Positions 22,306 through 31,143 of a stretch of 34,121 nucleotides of DNA are shown piece by piece. Made by a program: the position numbers and the translations under genes. Under the pieces are notes generated by a model. It was not told the origin of the DNA. It saw only the letters and a list, made by a program, of their open reading frames with translations, and did no database searches. The stretch covers positions 1 through 34,121 of the forward strand of contig CAKSCV010000028.1 of NCBI GenBank assembly GCA_934444645.1, written 5' to 3'. Position 1 is the stretch's first letter; each line of letters starts with the position of its first letter. The stretch is from an uncultured Eubacteriales bacterium (GTDB lineage: Bacteria; Bacillota; Clostridia; Oscillospirales; CAG-382).

Positions 22306-24162
22306 TTATTCTTTTCCGCCGAGATATTCTTCCTTATCTTCTGCATCCAAGAAGTAGTCGGTTAAAATGGTGAAGGTTTCGTCGTCCACGCCGCCACGCA
22401 ATCTGGTGTAGAAATCGGACTGCAAGACTTCGGTCCAGGACTTCACCTCTTTTTTGGCGGCGTCGACTTCGTCATTGTAGGCCTCCTTGATATAGTCGGA
22501 GGTGACCAATGTTCCGTCATATGCGTCTTTGAGAACCGCCTGCATGGTTTTTAACACCTTGCGCTTGACGCTTCCCTGCTCCGTTTCGGGAAAAGTGATG
22601 GCTTTGACCTGTTCGATGCCTTTTTCGAGAGCCGCGATGACCTTCGGGTCGTTCGGATTGGTTTCTTCGATCTTAAAGACGGCATAGAAGGTGGTTGTTT
22701 CAGTTACTTTATAGGATTTTACATCGACTGCATCGCCGTTCTCATCAAGAGACCAATGCAAGAAGTCTGCGCCGTCGCGTTTCGGTTCTTCCGGAAGCTC
22801 AGCATATTTGCCGCGCTCGATTTTCTGTTTCGAGACCGTTTTACCGTCCGATACAAAATTCACGTTGTAGTAGATCACAACGACGTCGCCGCCGGAGGTT
22901 CCGCCACCGCCGGAGCTGCCACCGGAACTGCCACCGCCACCGGTCGAGCCACCGCCACCGGTCGAGCCACCGCCACCGGTCGAGCCGCCGCCACCGGTCG
23001 AGCCGCCACCTGTTGAGCCGCCGGTCGAGCCGCCACCGCCGGTCGAGCCGCCGGAAGCCGTCTTTTCAAACAGCGCGTTAAAAACGACGGAGTCCTTGAC
23101 TTCGTATTTTTCCAAATCGACAACCGTTTTTCCATCAAGCGTCCAGCCTTTGAAGGTATAGCCGGAACGAGCCGGTGCATTGGGAACGGTCGCGTGATCG
23201 CCGTACTTGATCTTTTGGGTATCAACGACAATCGTGTTATCCAGCATAAAGCGGACGTTCAAGGTCTTTTTGACATAGACGGCATAGACGGTCACGTCTT
23301 CCGTAAAGAGATAGTTTTCATCCAACAGGGTAATTTCTTCCGCTTCGGCGGCCTTAGGGTCTTTCGACCAACCGGCAAATTCATACCCTTCGGGAGCTTT
23401 GGCACCCTTCGGGAGCTCTGTCATAGTTTTGCCGATCTGTACGTCTTTTGTAAAGGTTTCCTCGCCGTCCGTGAAGGTAACGGTGCATTTGACGGTATCC
23501 ACCTTGGCATTGGAATACGGTGCAACAGCCACTGCAAGCTCAAAGCGGCGGATGGGAAGCGTTGCACGGAAGGTATTGCCTTCTTCAAGCGGCATGAGCT
23601 GGTTCTTCAAGATTAACTCAACATACGGCTTTGCCCAATCGGAAACGCCGTCAGACACCGTCACGGCAAGCGGCAGGTCGTAGGGCTTGATGATACGGCA
23701 GAGAATTGCACAGACCTCTTCGCGGCTGATGTTATCGTTCGGACGGAAACTGCCGGTATCATCGCCTTGGACATAGCCGGCCTTGCGGGCAGCAAGAACA
23801 TACGGCACATACCATTCGCTCGCCGGGGTATCCGGGAACAGCTCCACGCCCTCGGTATCGGTATAGCCGAAAACGAGACCAATCATTTTGCACATTTCGG
23901 CACGCGTCAGATTGCCTTCGGGAAGGAACGTGCCGTCCGGATAACCGTTGAGAACGCCGTTGTTCACAAGCTTGTAGACCGCGTCTTTGTAGGCAGCGTC
24001 ATCGGCAATATCCGTAAACTTAACGGTTTGAGCGGCAGCCGTGTCCGAAGCTGCCGCAGCCGGATTCGGAGAAATGACCACCTGTTCAGCAGAAACACCG
24101 GTCGCAACAGCAGCAGACGCAAGAAGCACTGCCAAAATAAGTGCGAATTTGTTTTTTTTCAT
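22306..24162 (-). CDS. Secreted SLH protein with InlB-type repeats and Gly/Ser linker
   Basis: This 618-aa protein has a signal peptide (residues 1-25, cut after VSA) and three SLH domains (about 48-215; VLNGYPDGTFLPEGNLTRAE is the best match). Two InlB/Flg_new repeats follow (about 218-365), then a Gly-Ser-Thr linker (about 370-428), a third repeat (about 430-498) and a helical C terminus (500-618) of unknown function. SLH domains at the N terminus place it on the cell wall with the rest exposed. I chose ATG at 24162 because AGAGGA lies 6 nt upstream and the frame then starts with a standard signal peptide. It is the last gene of a three-gene operon. Confidence 0.88.
   Translation of the reverse strand: MKKNKFALILAVLLASAAVATGVSAEQVVISPNPAAAASDTAAAQTVKFTDIADDAAYKDAVYKLVNNGVLNGYPDGTFLPEGNLTRAEMCKMIGLVFGYTDTEGVELFPDTPASEWYVPYVLAARKAGYVQGDDTGSFRPNDNISREEVCAILCRIIKPYDLPLAVTVSDGVSDWAKPYVELILKNQLMPLEEGNTFRATLPIRRFELAVAVAPYSNAKVDTVKCTVTFTDGEETFTKDVQIGKTMTELPKGAKAPEGYEFAGWSKDPKAAEAEEITLLDENYLFTEDVTVYAVYVKKTLNVRFMLDNTIVVDTQKIKYGDHATVPNAPARSGYTFKGWTLDGKTVVDLEKYEVKDSVVFNALFEKTASGGSTGGGGSTGGSTGGGSTGGGGSTGGGGSTGGGGSTGGGGSSGGSSGGGGTSGGDVVVIYYNVNFVSDGKTVSKQKIERGKYAELPEEPKRDGADFLHWSLDENGDAVDVKSYKVTETTTFYAVFKIEETNPNDPKVIAALEKGIEQVKAITFPETEQGSVKRKVLKTMQAVLKDAYDGTLVTSDYIKEAYNDEVDAAKKEVKSWTEVLQSDFYTRLRGGVDDETFTILTDYFLDAEDKEEYLGGKE
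22933..23058. repeat. 18-bp coding minisatellite (Gly/Ser/Thr linker)
   Basis: Unit ACCGCCACCGGTCGAGCC is repeated four times almost exactly (22933-23004), then in shortened variants to about 23058. On the minus strand it encodes GGSTGG-type linker. Length variation between strains would be expected. Confidence 0.85.
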
Positions 24163-24192
24163 ACTTTTTCCTCTGTTATTGTTCGTTTTTAC

Positions 24193-24231
24193 GGTTGTGG
24201 CAGACAGTTTCCTGTCTGCCACAACCTTTTT
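24193..24231. other. 15-bp perfect hairpin between the two SLH genes
   Basis: GGTTGTGGCAGACAG (24193-24207) and its complement (24212-24226) enclose a 4-nt loop that is GAAA in the minus-strand RNA. A T5 tract follows only on the plus side (24227-24231), so on the coding (minus) strand it lacks a U-tract. It may be a processing or stability element of the operon mRNA, or a terminator of antisense transcription. Confidence 0.7.
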
Positions 24232-24245
24232 GTTATGATTTAGCC

Positions 24246-27200
24246 TTAAAGTCCTGCGTGCATTTTTTCGATTCGTTCAACCGAATAGAAAATGTGGCGC
24301 AAAAGCTCAATTGTAATGCCGTTAAACTCTTCTTCTTTCTGATCCGCGCCCTTCAAGAACTTATCAAAGATGGTATCCACGGTATACTGATCCTCCACCT
24401 TGTCGGTGAATAAGCCATGGAGAATTTCTTTGCCTTTCTGATATTCGGCGTCGTCATAATAGCGGTTAAGTTTGGACTTGTAGAGGCGGTCAAGGATGGC
24501 ATCGATTCTTGCACCGAAGCGAGCGTTTATCTTATCGTAAACGGTGTCGTAAACCTTGCCGGCAGTCGCATTGTTTTCGAGCTTTTCGAGATACTTTTCA
24601 ACGCCGAACTTTTTGATGATTTCAATCATGGTCGGATCGTTTTCAATATCCAAGCACAGATCTGTAAGGGTCTTCGGAATGCCGTTGACGGCATAGTCCA
24701 CCAAGAAGCGGTCGAGCATATTGGCAACAGCCAAAACCTTGTCTTCGGCAATGGCAAAGACATCTTCTCTGTCAGCCGCAGGGACGTTTGCGTCGTCATA
24801 GTACCAGCTCATGGTATCATCCAAAACAACAGCTAATGCTTTCAGAATGTCGTAGTAAGCAGCGAACGAATGCAGCTTGTAACCGCTGAGATCGGCAGTG
24901 TAGCCGTTGTCCGTGCCGGAAACCCACTTTTCGGTCTCCATGAATTCTTCGTAAGCATCCTTAAACGGGTTGTTCTCGTAATACGGATAGTACTTGATAA
25001 AGGCTTCCTTCGTGACGGTCGGAGCCTTGCCTTCGGCATAGGCTTTCATGTCTTTGACGTAGTTAAGCATCGGTGTTAAGATATCCGAAATCGGGTTAAT
25101 GTCGACCTGGACACCGTTGCCGATATAGAAGGTGGCGGTCGGATCGGCCTTTGCCGACTCCATAGCCGTCTTCATGCCGTTTACATACGGATCATAATGG
25201 CGGTCAAAGAGTTTCTTGATGTCTGCGAGCGGAAGCAGCGCTTTGGCTCTTTCCGGAATCTTTGCTTCAAAGAAGTCCCAACCGTGCGTGGAAAGCATCT
25301 TATAAATCGGTTCGAACATGAAGAGTCTGTCTTCCGTTACCGTAACGTCCGTTCCGTTTTTATCGCACAGTTCGGCGATAAGCTGGTTGACATACTTTGA
25401 ACGCGTATCCGCCGTAGTCTGACCGAGGTCAGCGGCAATGTCGATAAGCGTTTGACCGTCAAGACTGTTAAACATGGCGTCGGTGAGCTCATCGCGGTAA
25501 GTGCTGTTGGCGTCATCCGCAATAAAGGCAACGATCTCGCGGACAATTGTTTCGTCAACGCTTGTGCCGATGGTAACGGCACCCGGTGTCAATGCTTCAT
25601 CCGCAATGGATTGGAGGATCGCGCGGAAAGTGTCTCCCGAAGAACCGGCAAGCAAATCGTTAAAGACCGGCGTCAGAACCGTAACGGCCTTATCCTGATC
25701 GGCAGCGATCTTATCCAGATATTGACGGATATAATCGTAGATATACTGCTTGGAGTCTTCGCTTTTAATGGAGTCGTCGACTACTTCGCTGATCATCTTG
25801 CGGATATTGGCTTCGCCGATAACGTTTACCAGCTTGACATAGCGGTGTACGTTGCGGATATTCTTATCTGTAGCGTTGTCAATAACGCCGCGATTTACCA
25901 TCTGTTCGAGGACTTTTTTGCCGACGTCGCCGTTCAAAGCAGTCTTAACCGTCGATTCGCTGATGAAGAGTGCGTCCTTAACGGTATCGATCGCACGGGT
26001 ATTTTCGTCGTAGTTTGCATAAACGGTAAGCGGAATGGTCGAGAGTCGGGACATACCGACAATCAGCTTAACCTCCTTGACGTTATCGTAAACCTTAACG
26101 TTTGCGGTAACGGGAGCGTCCATATCGAATTTTTCCCATGCTCTGCCGTTGATAACCCACCAGCCGCTCGAAAGGATATGCGTAGTATCAATCCCCATGG
26201 TACCGTAGATGCGTGCAACCGAAGCATTGCGTTTGAAGCCTTCCGTCGTGGTGTTCGCCGGAATCGTGATGGCAGGATCGGAAGCCAAAAGCTGGTTTAC
26301 GGAGGTATTGTACGGAATGTGGATAACCTTAAGAAGCGGATCGTCGCCGTTATCGTAGCGTGTGACATCGTAGAACGATACCGTGAGAAGCTCAGCTTTA
26401 AGGAACGCATAGACGGTCGTGTCTTCGGTAACCACCGTTGCAGCCGTCACTTGGGTGCCTTCCCCGTTTTCTTTGGTGAACCAGCCTTCAAAGGTGTAGT
26501 GTTCCTTAGTCGGGTTTTCCGGCATATTTGCCGTGCCGATGGCCGTGCCCTTGGTGAGCGTAACGGTCTTGACCGTCGTGCCGTCAGCAATAAAGGTAAC
26601 GGTAACTTCTTCCGACGGCGAGATCGACTTGAAGATCGGAACGAATTCGGTCTTTGCGGTAATGGCATACGGGAAGGTCACTTTTGCGGTCGTTCCCTTT
26701 AATGCCCAACCGTCGAAGTAGAACCCATCGGGTGCAGCCGGTTTATCCGTCGGCTCAGCCACGGTATCCTCAAAACCTATGCTAACTGTAAGCATGGGAG
26801 CGGTTGCGGCTGTGTCTTTATAGAAGATGACTTCGTAGGTGTTCTTTTCATAGACAGCGTACAGATCGATATCCTTTGTAAGGGCGATATCGTATTCGGC
26901 TTCTTCGCCGCCCTTGGTAAGCGACCAATGCTTGAAGGTATAGCCGGTCTTTTCTGCCGGATCGGCAGGCTTGGTGAATTTCGTACCCTTAGGAAGCTTC
27001 TGCGTGCCGAGAACGGTCGTGCCGTCCATATCATAGAAGGTAACAGTCACTTGTTCAACCGGCGGTTCTTTCGTGAAGATCGGAACGAATTCGGTCTTTG
27101 CGGTAATGGCATACGGGAAGGTCACTTTTGCGGTCGTTCCCTTTAATGCCCAGCCGTCGAAGTAGAACCCATCGGGTGCAGCCGGTTTATCCGTCGGCTC

Positions 27201-29165
27201 AGCCACGGTATTCTCAAAGCCTATGCGAACCGTAAGCATAGGATCGGTTGCGGCTGTGTCTTTATAGAAGATGACTTCGTAGGTATTCTTTTCATAAACG
27301 GCATACAGCTTGGTTTCCTTTGTAATGCCCTTAGAGAAATCAAATGCGGTTATGCCGTTTTCAGTTTCCGACCAATGCTTGAAGGTATAGCCGGTTTTGA
27401 CCGGAGCGGTAACAGCCGTCACGGCATCGCCGTCAAAGACGGTCTTGGAAGCAAATTCCGTGCCGTCAACGTAGAAGGTGACCTTAAACGTTTCTTTGTC
27501 GGAGAACACCGGATAGAACTTGTTGACAAGGCCGACGGTGTACGGATAGGTGACAAACTCGGTTCCGCCGTTCACAGTCCAGCCTTTGAACGTTTTGGCC
27601 GGGTCGGGAGAAGCGGGAGCTGCCGGAAATTCACTTTCCCTGATTACGGAACCGTAAGCCTTCTTGCCGAAATCCTTCCACACAGTCGGATTCGGATTGG
27701 AGGCGTCGTATTCTTCTTCATAGAAAATGACTGCATATTCGTTGACAGAGAAGACAGCATACAAGGAGGTATTCTGCGTAATGCGCTTGGTGGACAAGTC
27801 GAACTTGGTGCCGTCCTTCAACGTCCACTCGTTTAGGAAGGTATAGCCTTCTTTTTCAGGTGCCGGACTGGGGCTTGCCGCCGTGCTGTTATAGGCAATT
27901 TCCTGGGTAGCAAACGGCGTTGTGTCCGTTGTGTTCAAATAGAACGAAACAATCGGATTCTTTTCATATACAGCATAGAGGGAGAAGCTTGCGTTGATTT
28001 TGGTGTTTTCGACATCGAATGCTTCGCCGCCCTTGGTGCGCGACCAATGAACGAAGGTGTAATGCGCCTTGGTCGGATCGGTCGGCTTTGTCATGACAGA
28101 ACCGGCTTTGACTGTTTGTTTGTCAAGCTCGGCGCCATCTTCGTCACGAAGGACAATCGTATAGAAGGTAGTCTTGCCGCCGCCACCACCGCCGCCGGTC
28201 GAGCCACCGGTCGAGGGCTCAGGCTTCTTCAAGAAGGTAGCCGGCGTGATTTCATCGAGTCTCTTAAACGGCGGGTCAGTGCGGTAGTTGTTAAAGTTGA
28301 CCGTACCGTTGAGGTCATAGACAACGACCTTTTCGCCGACCGTCACCGACTTGAAGGTAACCTTGCCTTCACCGCCGCGTGCAAGCACTCTGCCGTTCAC
28401 GTTGACGGAAGCCAGATCGAAATCGCCGTTAGCCACGCCGTCTGCGATGACAACATCGCCGTTCACGGTTACATTTTCGAGGTGAACGCCCGGAACACGG
28501 ATCATCACAGAACCGCTTTCGGGAACCTGCGAATAATAGCCGGGAGCATCGATATACAGCTTAAAGATGTTGTGGAACACCTGTGCAAGCTCGGCGCGGG
28601 TGATATTATCCTGCGGCCGGAACGAGCCGTCCGGATAGCCGTTGACATAGCTCTTTTCGGCCATGCCGATAATACCGTTTTTCGCCCAAGAGCTGATTTT
28701 GTCGGCATCGGTAAATCTGTCAAGCGCCTGTTCGTTCGTACCCGAAATGCAGAGCACTCTTGCCAAAACAAGGAACACCTGCTCACGGGTTATGTACGAA
28801 TTCGGATCAAACGTGGTATCGCTTGTACCGGTAATGGCACCCATCTGATACGCCTTGGCAACCGGCTCATAGAACCAATCGTCGGCGTTCACATCGGTGA
28901 TCTTCGAAAGATCCGCCGTTCTGGTTGCGCCGAAGGCACGTGTGATAAAGGCAGCGAGTTCTGCGCGGGTAAGCGCCTTATCGGGTTGGATAAGCTTGCT
29001 TTCGTTGCCGATATAAAGCCCGTTTTCGACAGCGGCGGTCATGGCATCCTTTGACCAGCCGAACGGAAAATCGAGGAAATCGGCTACGCTTGCTGCAAAG
29101 GCTGCCGGCTGCAATACCATAATCATGACAAGCAATGCCGCAAGCACGCGTTTGAATTTTTTCAT
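24246..29165 (-). CDS. Giant SLH surface protein with an array of InlB-type repeats
   Basis: This 1639-aa protein has a signal peptide (1-24, cut after AFA) and three SLH domains (about 28-215; SYVNGYPDGSFRPQDNITRA is canonical). A beta-rich segment with repeated VNG turns (about 220-310) follows, then a Gly/Ser linker (about 323-337). Eight InlB/Flg_new repeats (about 338-920), each ending in LYAVYEKN or similar, and one degenerate ninth unit come next. The last 610 residues (about 1030-1639) are largely helical, with no family I recognise. Repeats 4-5 and 6-7 are a recent duplication. The start is ATG with AGGAAGG upstream, 33 nt after the preceding gene. It is probably a cell-wall-anchored stalk protein; the terminal domain's ligand is unknown. 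Confidence 0.87.
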   Translation of the reverse strand: MKKFKRVLAALLVMIMVLQPAAFAASVADFLDFPFGWSKDAMTAAVENGLYIGNESKLIQPDKALTRAELAAFITRAFGATRTADLSKITDVNADDWFYEPVAKAYQMGAITGTSDTTFDPNSYITREQVFLVLARVLCISGTNEQALDRFTDADKISSWAKNGIIGMAEKSYVNGYPDGSFRPQDNITRAELAQVFHNIFKLYIDAPGYYSQVPESGSVMIRVPGVHLENVTVNGDVVIADGVANGDFDLASVNVNGRVLARGGEGKVTFKSVTVGEKVVVYDLNGTVNFNNYRTDPPFKRLDEITPATFLKKPEPSTGGSTGGGGGGGKTTFYTIVLRDEDGAELDKQTVKAGSVMTKPTDPTKAHYTFVHWSRTKGGEAFDVENTKINASFSLYAVYEKNPIVSFYLNTTDTTPFATQEIAYNSTAASPSPAPEKEGYTFLNEWTLKDGTKFDLSTKRITQNTSLYAVFSVNEYAVIFYEEEYDASNPNPTVWKDFGKKAYGSVIRESEFPAAPASPDPAKTFKGWTVNGGTEFVTYPYTVGLVNKFYPVFSDKETFKVTFYVDGTEFASKTVFDGDAVTAVTAPVKTGYTFKHWSETENGITAFDFSKGITKETKLYAVYEKNTYEVIFYKDTAATDPMLTVRIGFENTVAEPTDKPAAPDGFYFDGWALKGTTAKVTFPYAITAKTEFVPIFTKEPPVEQVTVTFYDMDGTTVLGTQKLPKGTKFTKPADPAEKTGYTFKHWSLTKGGEEAEYDIALTKDIDLYAVYEKNTYEVIFYKDTAATAPMLTVSIGFEDTVAEPTDKPAAPDGFYFDGWALKGTTAKVTFPYAITAKTEFVPIFKSISPSEEVTVTFIADGTTVKTVTLTKGTAIGTANMPENPTKEHYTFEGWFTKENGEGTQVTAATVVTEDTTVYAFLKAELLTVSFYDVTRYDNGDDPLLKVIHIPYNTSVNQLLASDPAITIPANTTTEGFKRNASVARIYGTMGIDTTHILSSGWWVINGRAWEKFDMDAPVTANVKVYDNVKEVKLIVGMSRLSTIPLTVYANYDENTRAIDTVKDALFISESTVKTALNGDVGKKVLEQMVNRGVIDNATDKNIRNVHRYVKLVNVIGEANIRKMISEVVDDSIKSEDSKQYIYDYIRQYLDKIAADQDKAVTVLTPVFNDLLAGSSGDTFRAILQSIADEALTPGAVTIGTSVDETIVREIVAFIADDANSTYRDELTDAMFNSLDGQTLIDIAADLGQTTADTRSKYVNQLIAELCDKNGTDVTVTEDRLFMFEPIYKMLSTHGWDFFEAKIPERAKALLPLADIKKLFDRHYDPYVNGMKTAMESAKADPTATFYIGNGVQVDINPISDILTPMLNYVKDMKAYAEGKAPTVTKEAFIKYYPYYENNPFKDAYEEFMETEKWVSGTDNGYTADLSGYKLHSFAAYYDILKALAVVLDDTMSWYYDDANVPAADREDVFAIAEDKVLAVANMLDRFLVDYAVNGIPKTLTDLCLDIENDPTMIEIIKKFGVEKYLEKLENNATAGKVYDTVYDKINARFGARIDAILDRLYKSKLNRYYDDAEYQKGKEILHGLFTDKVEDQYTVDTIFDKFLKGADQKEEEFNGITIELLRHIFYSVERIEKMHAGL
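26631..26880. repeat. Direct repeat copy A within the giant SLH gene
   Basis: This stretch is closely similar to 27075-27324, at a constant offset of 444 nt (148 codons). The first 130 nt differ at only one or two positions; the rest diverges slightly more. Confidence 0.85.
27075..27324. repeat. Direct repeat copy B within the giant SLH gene
   Basis: Second copy of the repeat at 26631-26880. The pair encodes InlB-type repeats 7 (copy A) and 5 (copy B), so the array grew by a two-unit duplication. Confidence 0.85.
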
Positions 29166-29198
29166 GGGTTTTCCTTCCTTCCTGTGCTGTTTATCATT

Positions 29199-30230
29199 TT
29201 ATTTATATAAGCTGATGTAATACGCCTTTTTGAGTTCTTTTTCGCTCTTATAGGCGCTGTTAATGGCATCGACGAGCGACGTGTCCTTGCCGTTTTCCTT
29301 CATCAGTGCGGAAAGCTCATCCGTCACGGCCTTGACCTGCGCATCACACTGTGCTTCTAATCCGGTCACATATCCCATATTGTCCGACACGATCTTCGCC
29401 TTGGTTGCGGTTGTGTGCTGTTCCTTGGGCAGTGCCTTGTAAGAGGCAATGATGTTGGACTCAAAGGCAGAAAGCGTTGATGTGAAGTTCGCCTTAATGA
29501 CATAAATCTTTGCCACAAGCTCCGCAACCTTCTTGTTGTACTCCTCCTCGGAGAGCTTCGCCGTGCCGATCGGAGAGGTTGTTCCCGGCTGAGGTGAAAA
29601 TGTACCTTGTGTTGTTGAAGGTGTCGTTGAAGCCGCAGTCGGATCTTTTGTCTGCGTTGAACCGGAGGGCTTGCTGCCGGACGTATCCTTGCTGCCGGAC
29701 GGATTTTTTCCGGAGCTCGGCGTTTTGCCGGAAGCATTTTCCGATTGTCCACCGGGCGCGGAAGAGGGCTGCTTACCGTCAGAAGACGGTTGGTTTTTGG
29801 ACGAAGGCTCTGCGGACGAACCGGTTGTTTTTCCGTCACCGGAATCGGCTTTGTTGCCCGGAGTTTCGCCTTCCGCAGCCGTTTCCGAACCGGTGTCGGA
29901 AACCGGCTCCTTCACGGGATCTTTTTCCGCTCCGGAAAGGCTGTCGTAGATGATAGCCTCGATTTCTTCTTGGCTGAGGTCTCCGTTATTGAGCTTGTTA
30001 AAATCATCTTCGGAAACGTTCATGCCGGCATCGGAAAGCGCGTTTTTCGTTTGCGTTTGGCTTTTTTGAATCATCTCGCCGATGTCGCCGGTATCGGTCG
30101 TCAAACCGCGCCACACAGCTTTGATGTTGTCGCGATAGACAAAAAACACGCCGAGAATGATTGCAAGAATGAGGATTAACAGTGTCAGAAGGACGCGGGC
30201 ACGAACGGATTTCGTGCTTTTATTCTCCAT
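29199..30230 (-). CDS. Membrane-anchored Ser/Gly/Pro-rich protein of unknown function
   Basis: This 343-aa protein has a basic N terminus and one membrane segment (about 10-33, LLTLLILILAIILGVFF). A short helical domain (about 45-95) is followed by a long low-complexity region rich in Ser, Gly, Pro, Lys and Thr (about 100-225) and a helical C-terminal domain (about 230-343) with coiled-coil character. I do not recognise a family. ATG at 30230 has AAAGGAGG 6 nt upstream. It is the first gene of the operon leading to the two SLH proteins, so it probably serves their export, assembly or wall spanning. The linker is long enough to cross a thick cell wall. That role is inferred from position and architecture. 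Confidence 0.75.
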   Translation of the reverse strand: MENKSTKSVRARVLLTLLILILAIILGVFFVYRDNIKAVWRGLTTDTGDIGEMIQKSQTQTKNALSDAGMNVSEDDFNKLNNGDLSQEEIEAIIYDSLSGAEKDPVKEPVSDTGSETAAEGETPGNKADSGDGKTTGSSAEPSSKNQPSSDGKQPSSAPGGQSENASGKTPSSGKNPSGSKDTSGSKPSGSTQTKDPTAASTTPSTTQGTFSPQPGTTSPIGTAKLSEEEYNKKVAELVAKIYVIKANFTSTLSAFESNIIASYKALPKEQHTTATKAKIVSDNMGYVTGLEAQCDAQVKAVTDELSALMKENGKDTSLVDAINSAYKSEKELKKAYYISLYK

Positions 30231-30303
30231 AGTCAGCCTCCTTTGTAATCTTGGGATGGTCTTAACAAAAGGCACAAATCCACAAGATATTTATACAGTT
30301 ATT

Positions 30304-30332
30304 ATTATACCTTTGGAAAGAGTTTTTGTCAA
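30304..30332 (-). promoter_or_regulatory. Promoter of the three-gene SLH operon
   Basis: On the minus strand, TTGACA (30332-30327), a 17-nt spacer and TATAAT (30309-30304) match the consensus exactly. The start is near 30297, with a leader of about 67 nt. Upstream to the GNAT terminator (30333-30528) I see no gene, only AT-rich DNA. Confidence 0.92.
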
Positions 30333-30528
30333 GACTTTTTGCACAGGAAATCGAAAAGTTCCGCCGATGTTTTTGGAAAACAAGCCAAAAACTTCCGAAC
30401 ATCCGCCGCTTTTCGACAAATATAAGACGAACGCAGGCGTAAAATGTTCCCATACGTCCAAAGCTTAAGAAAATTTTAATAATCGACTTTTCGTTTTCAG
30501 CCTCTGTACACATCTTTGTTTGCAGACA

Positions 30529-30552
30529 AAAAAACGGCGAACTCCGTTTTTT
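30529..30552. terminator. Terminator after the GNAT gene (bidirectional)
   Basis: AAAAAACGG (30529-30537) pairs with CCGTTTTTT (30544-30552) around a 6-nt loop. On the minus strand it lies about 38 nt after the GNAT stop. Confidence 0.8.
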
Positions 30553-30590
30553 CGGAATTCACCGCTCACGCTGTTCGAAATTGCCGCTCC

Positions 30591-31124
30591 TTACGGCAGG
30601 AACTGATATGCCACGCGCTCTGCACCGCTTTCGAGCCAAATCACGCCGCAGCAGAAAAAGCCTTGCTTTTCAAGCATTTTGCGCATGGGGATATTGCCGG
30701 AATGCGTATCGATCCGAATACCGCCGGTCAAGCTTTCTCTTGCAGCCTTTGCTTTAACGAAATCCATGATTTCGGCACTGATGCTTTTGCCGCCGTCGGC
30801 AGAATGTGCCGATTGTCTTGCGTCAGGCGACACGGTAATGCGATGCACCGTGGCATACGGCTTATCCGAACGCCACGCGCCGTTGATTTTGCGATAGGTC
30901 GGGTCGGGTCGGGTCATACACATAAAGGTCGCCGCGATACGACCATCGCGCAAAGCCACATAGCTTTCACCGCGAGAAACATCGGTGCGGATATCGCTTT
31001 CAAACGGATAGCCGTCCTGCCATTGGTCGATGCCGAGAGTTGCCATGGTGCGGCGCGCCTTGTCAAAAAGCGTCATAACGGCAGGAATATCGGCATAGGC
31101 GGTTTTACGGATTTCGGTGATCAT
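30591..31124 (-). CDS. GNAT family N-acetyltransferase
   Basis: This 177-aa protein fits the GNAT fold, moving an acetyl group from acetyl-CoA to an unknown amine. The core strand VHRITVSPDARQ (about 92-103) precedes the CoA-binding loop, which is atypical (SADGGKSISAEIMDFVKAKA) in place of the usual Q/R-x-x-G-x-G/A. RIDTHSGNIPMRKMLEKQGF (about 137-156) is the typical C-terminal motif. The start is ATG with GGGAAG about 7 nt upstream. It starts 19 nt after the Na/Pi transporter gene and is probably co-transcribed. The substrate cannot be predicted. Confidence 0.85.
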   Translation of the reverse strand: MITEIRKTAYADIPAVMTLFDKARRTMATLGIDQWQDGYPFESDIRTDVSRGESYVALRDGRIAATFMCMTRPDPTYRKINGAWRSDKPYATVHRITVSPDARQSAHSADGGKSISAEIMDFVKAKAARESLTGGIRIDTHSGNIPMRKMLEKQGFFCCGVIWLESGAERVAYQFLP

Positions 31125-31143
31125 ACATTTTCTTCCCTTTATA

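Noticed and set aside
22933..23058. CRISPR-like tandem array
   Set aside because: The units are contiguous, in frame and encode a Gly/Ser/Thr linker; there are no spacers or cas genes.
25452..26702. 416-codon plus-strand frame opposite the giant SLH gene
   Set aside because: It is antisense to a gene with clear domains, signal peptide and promoter, and its translation has no domain logic. The frame stays open because of codon bias on the other strand.
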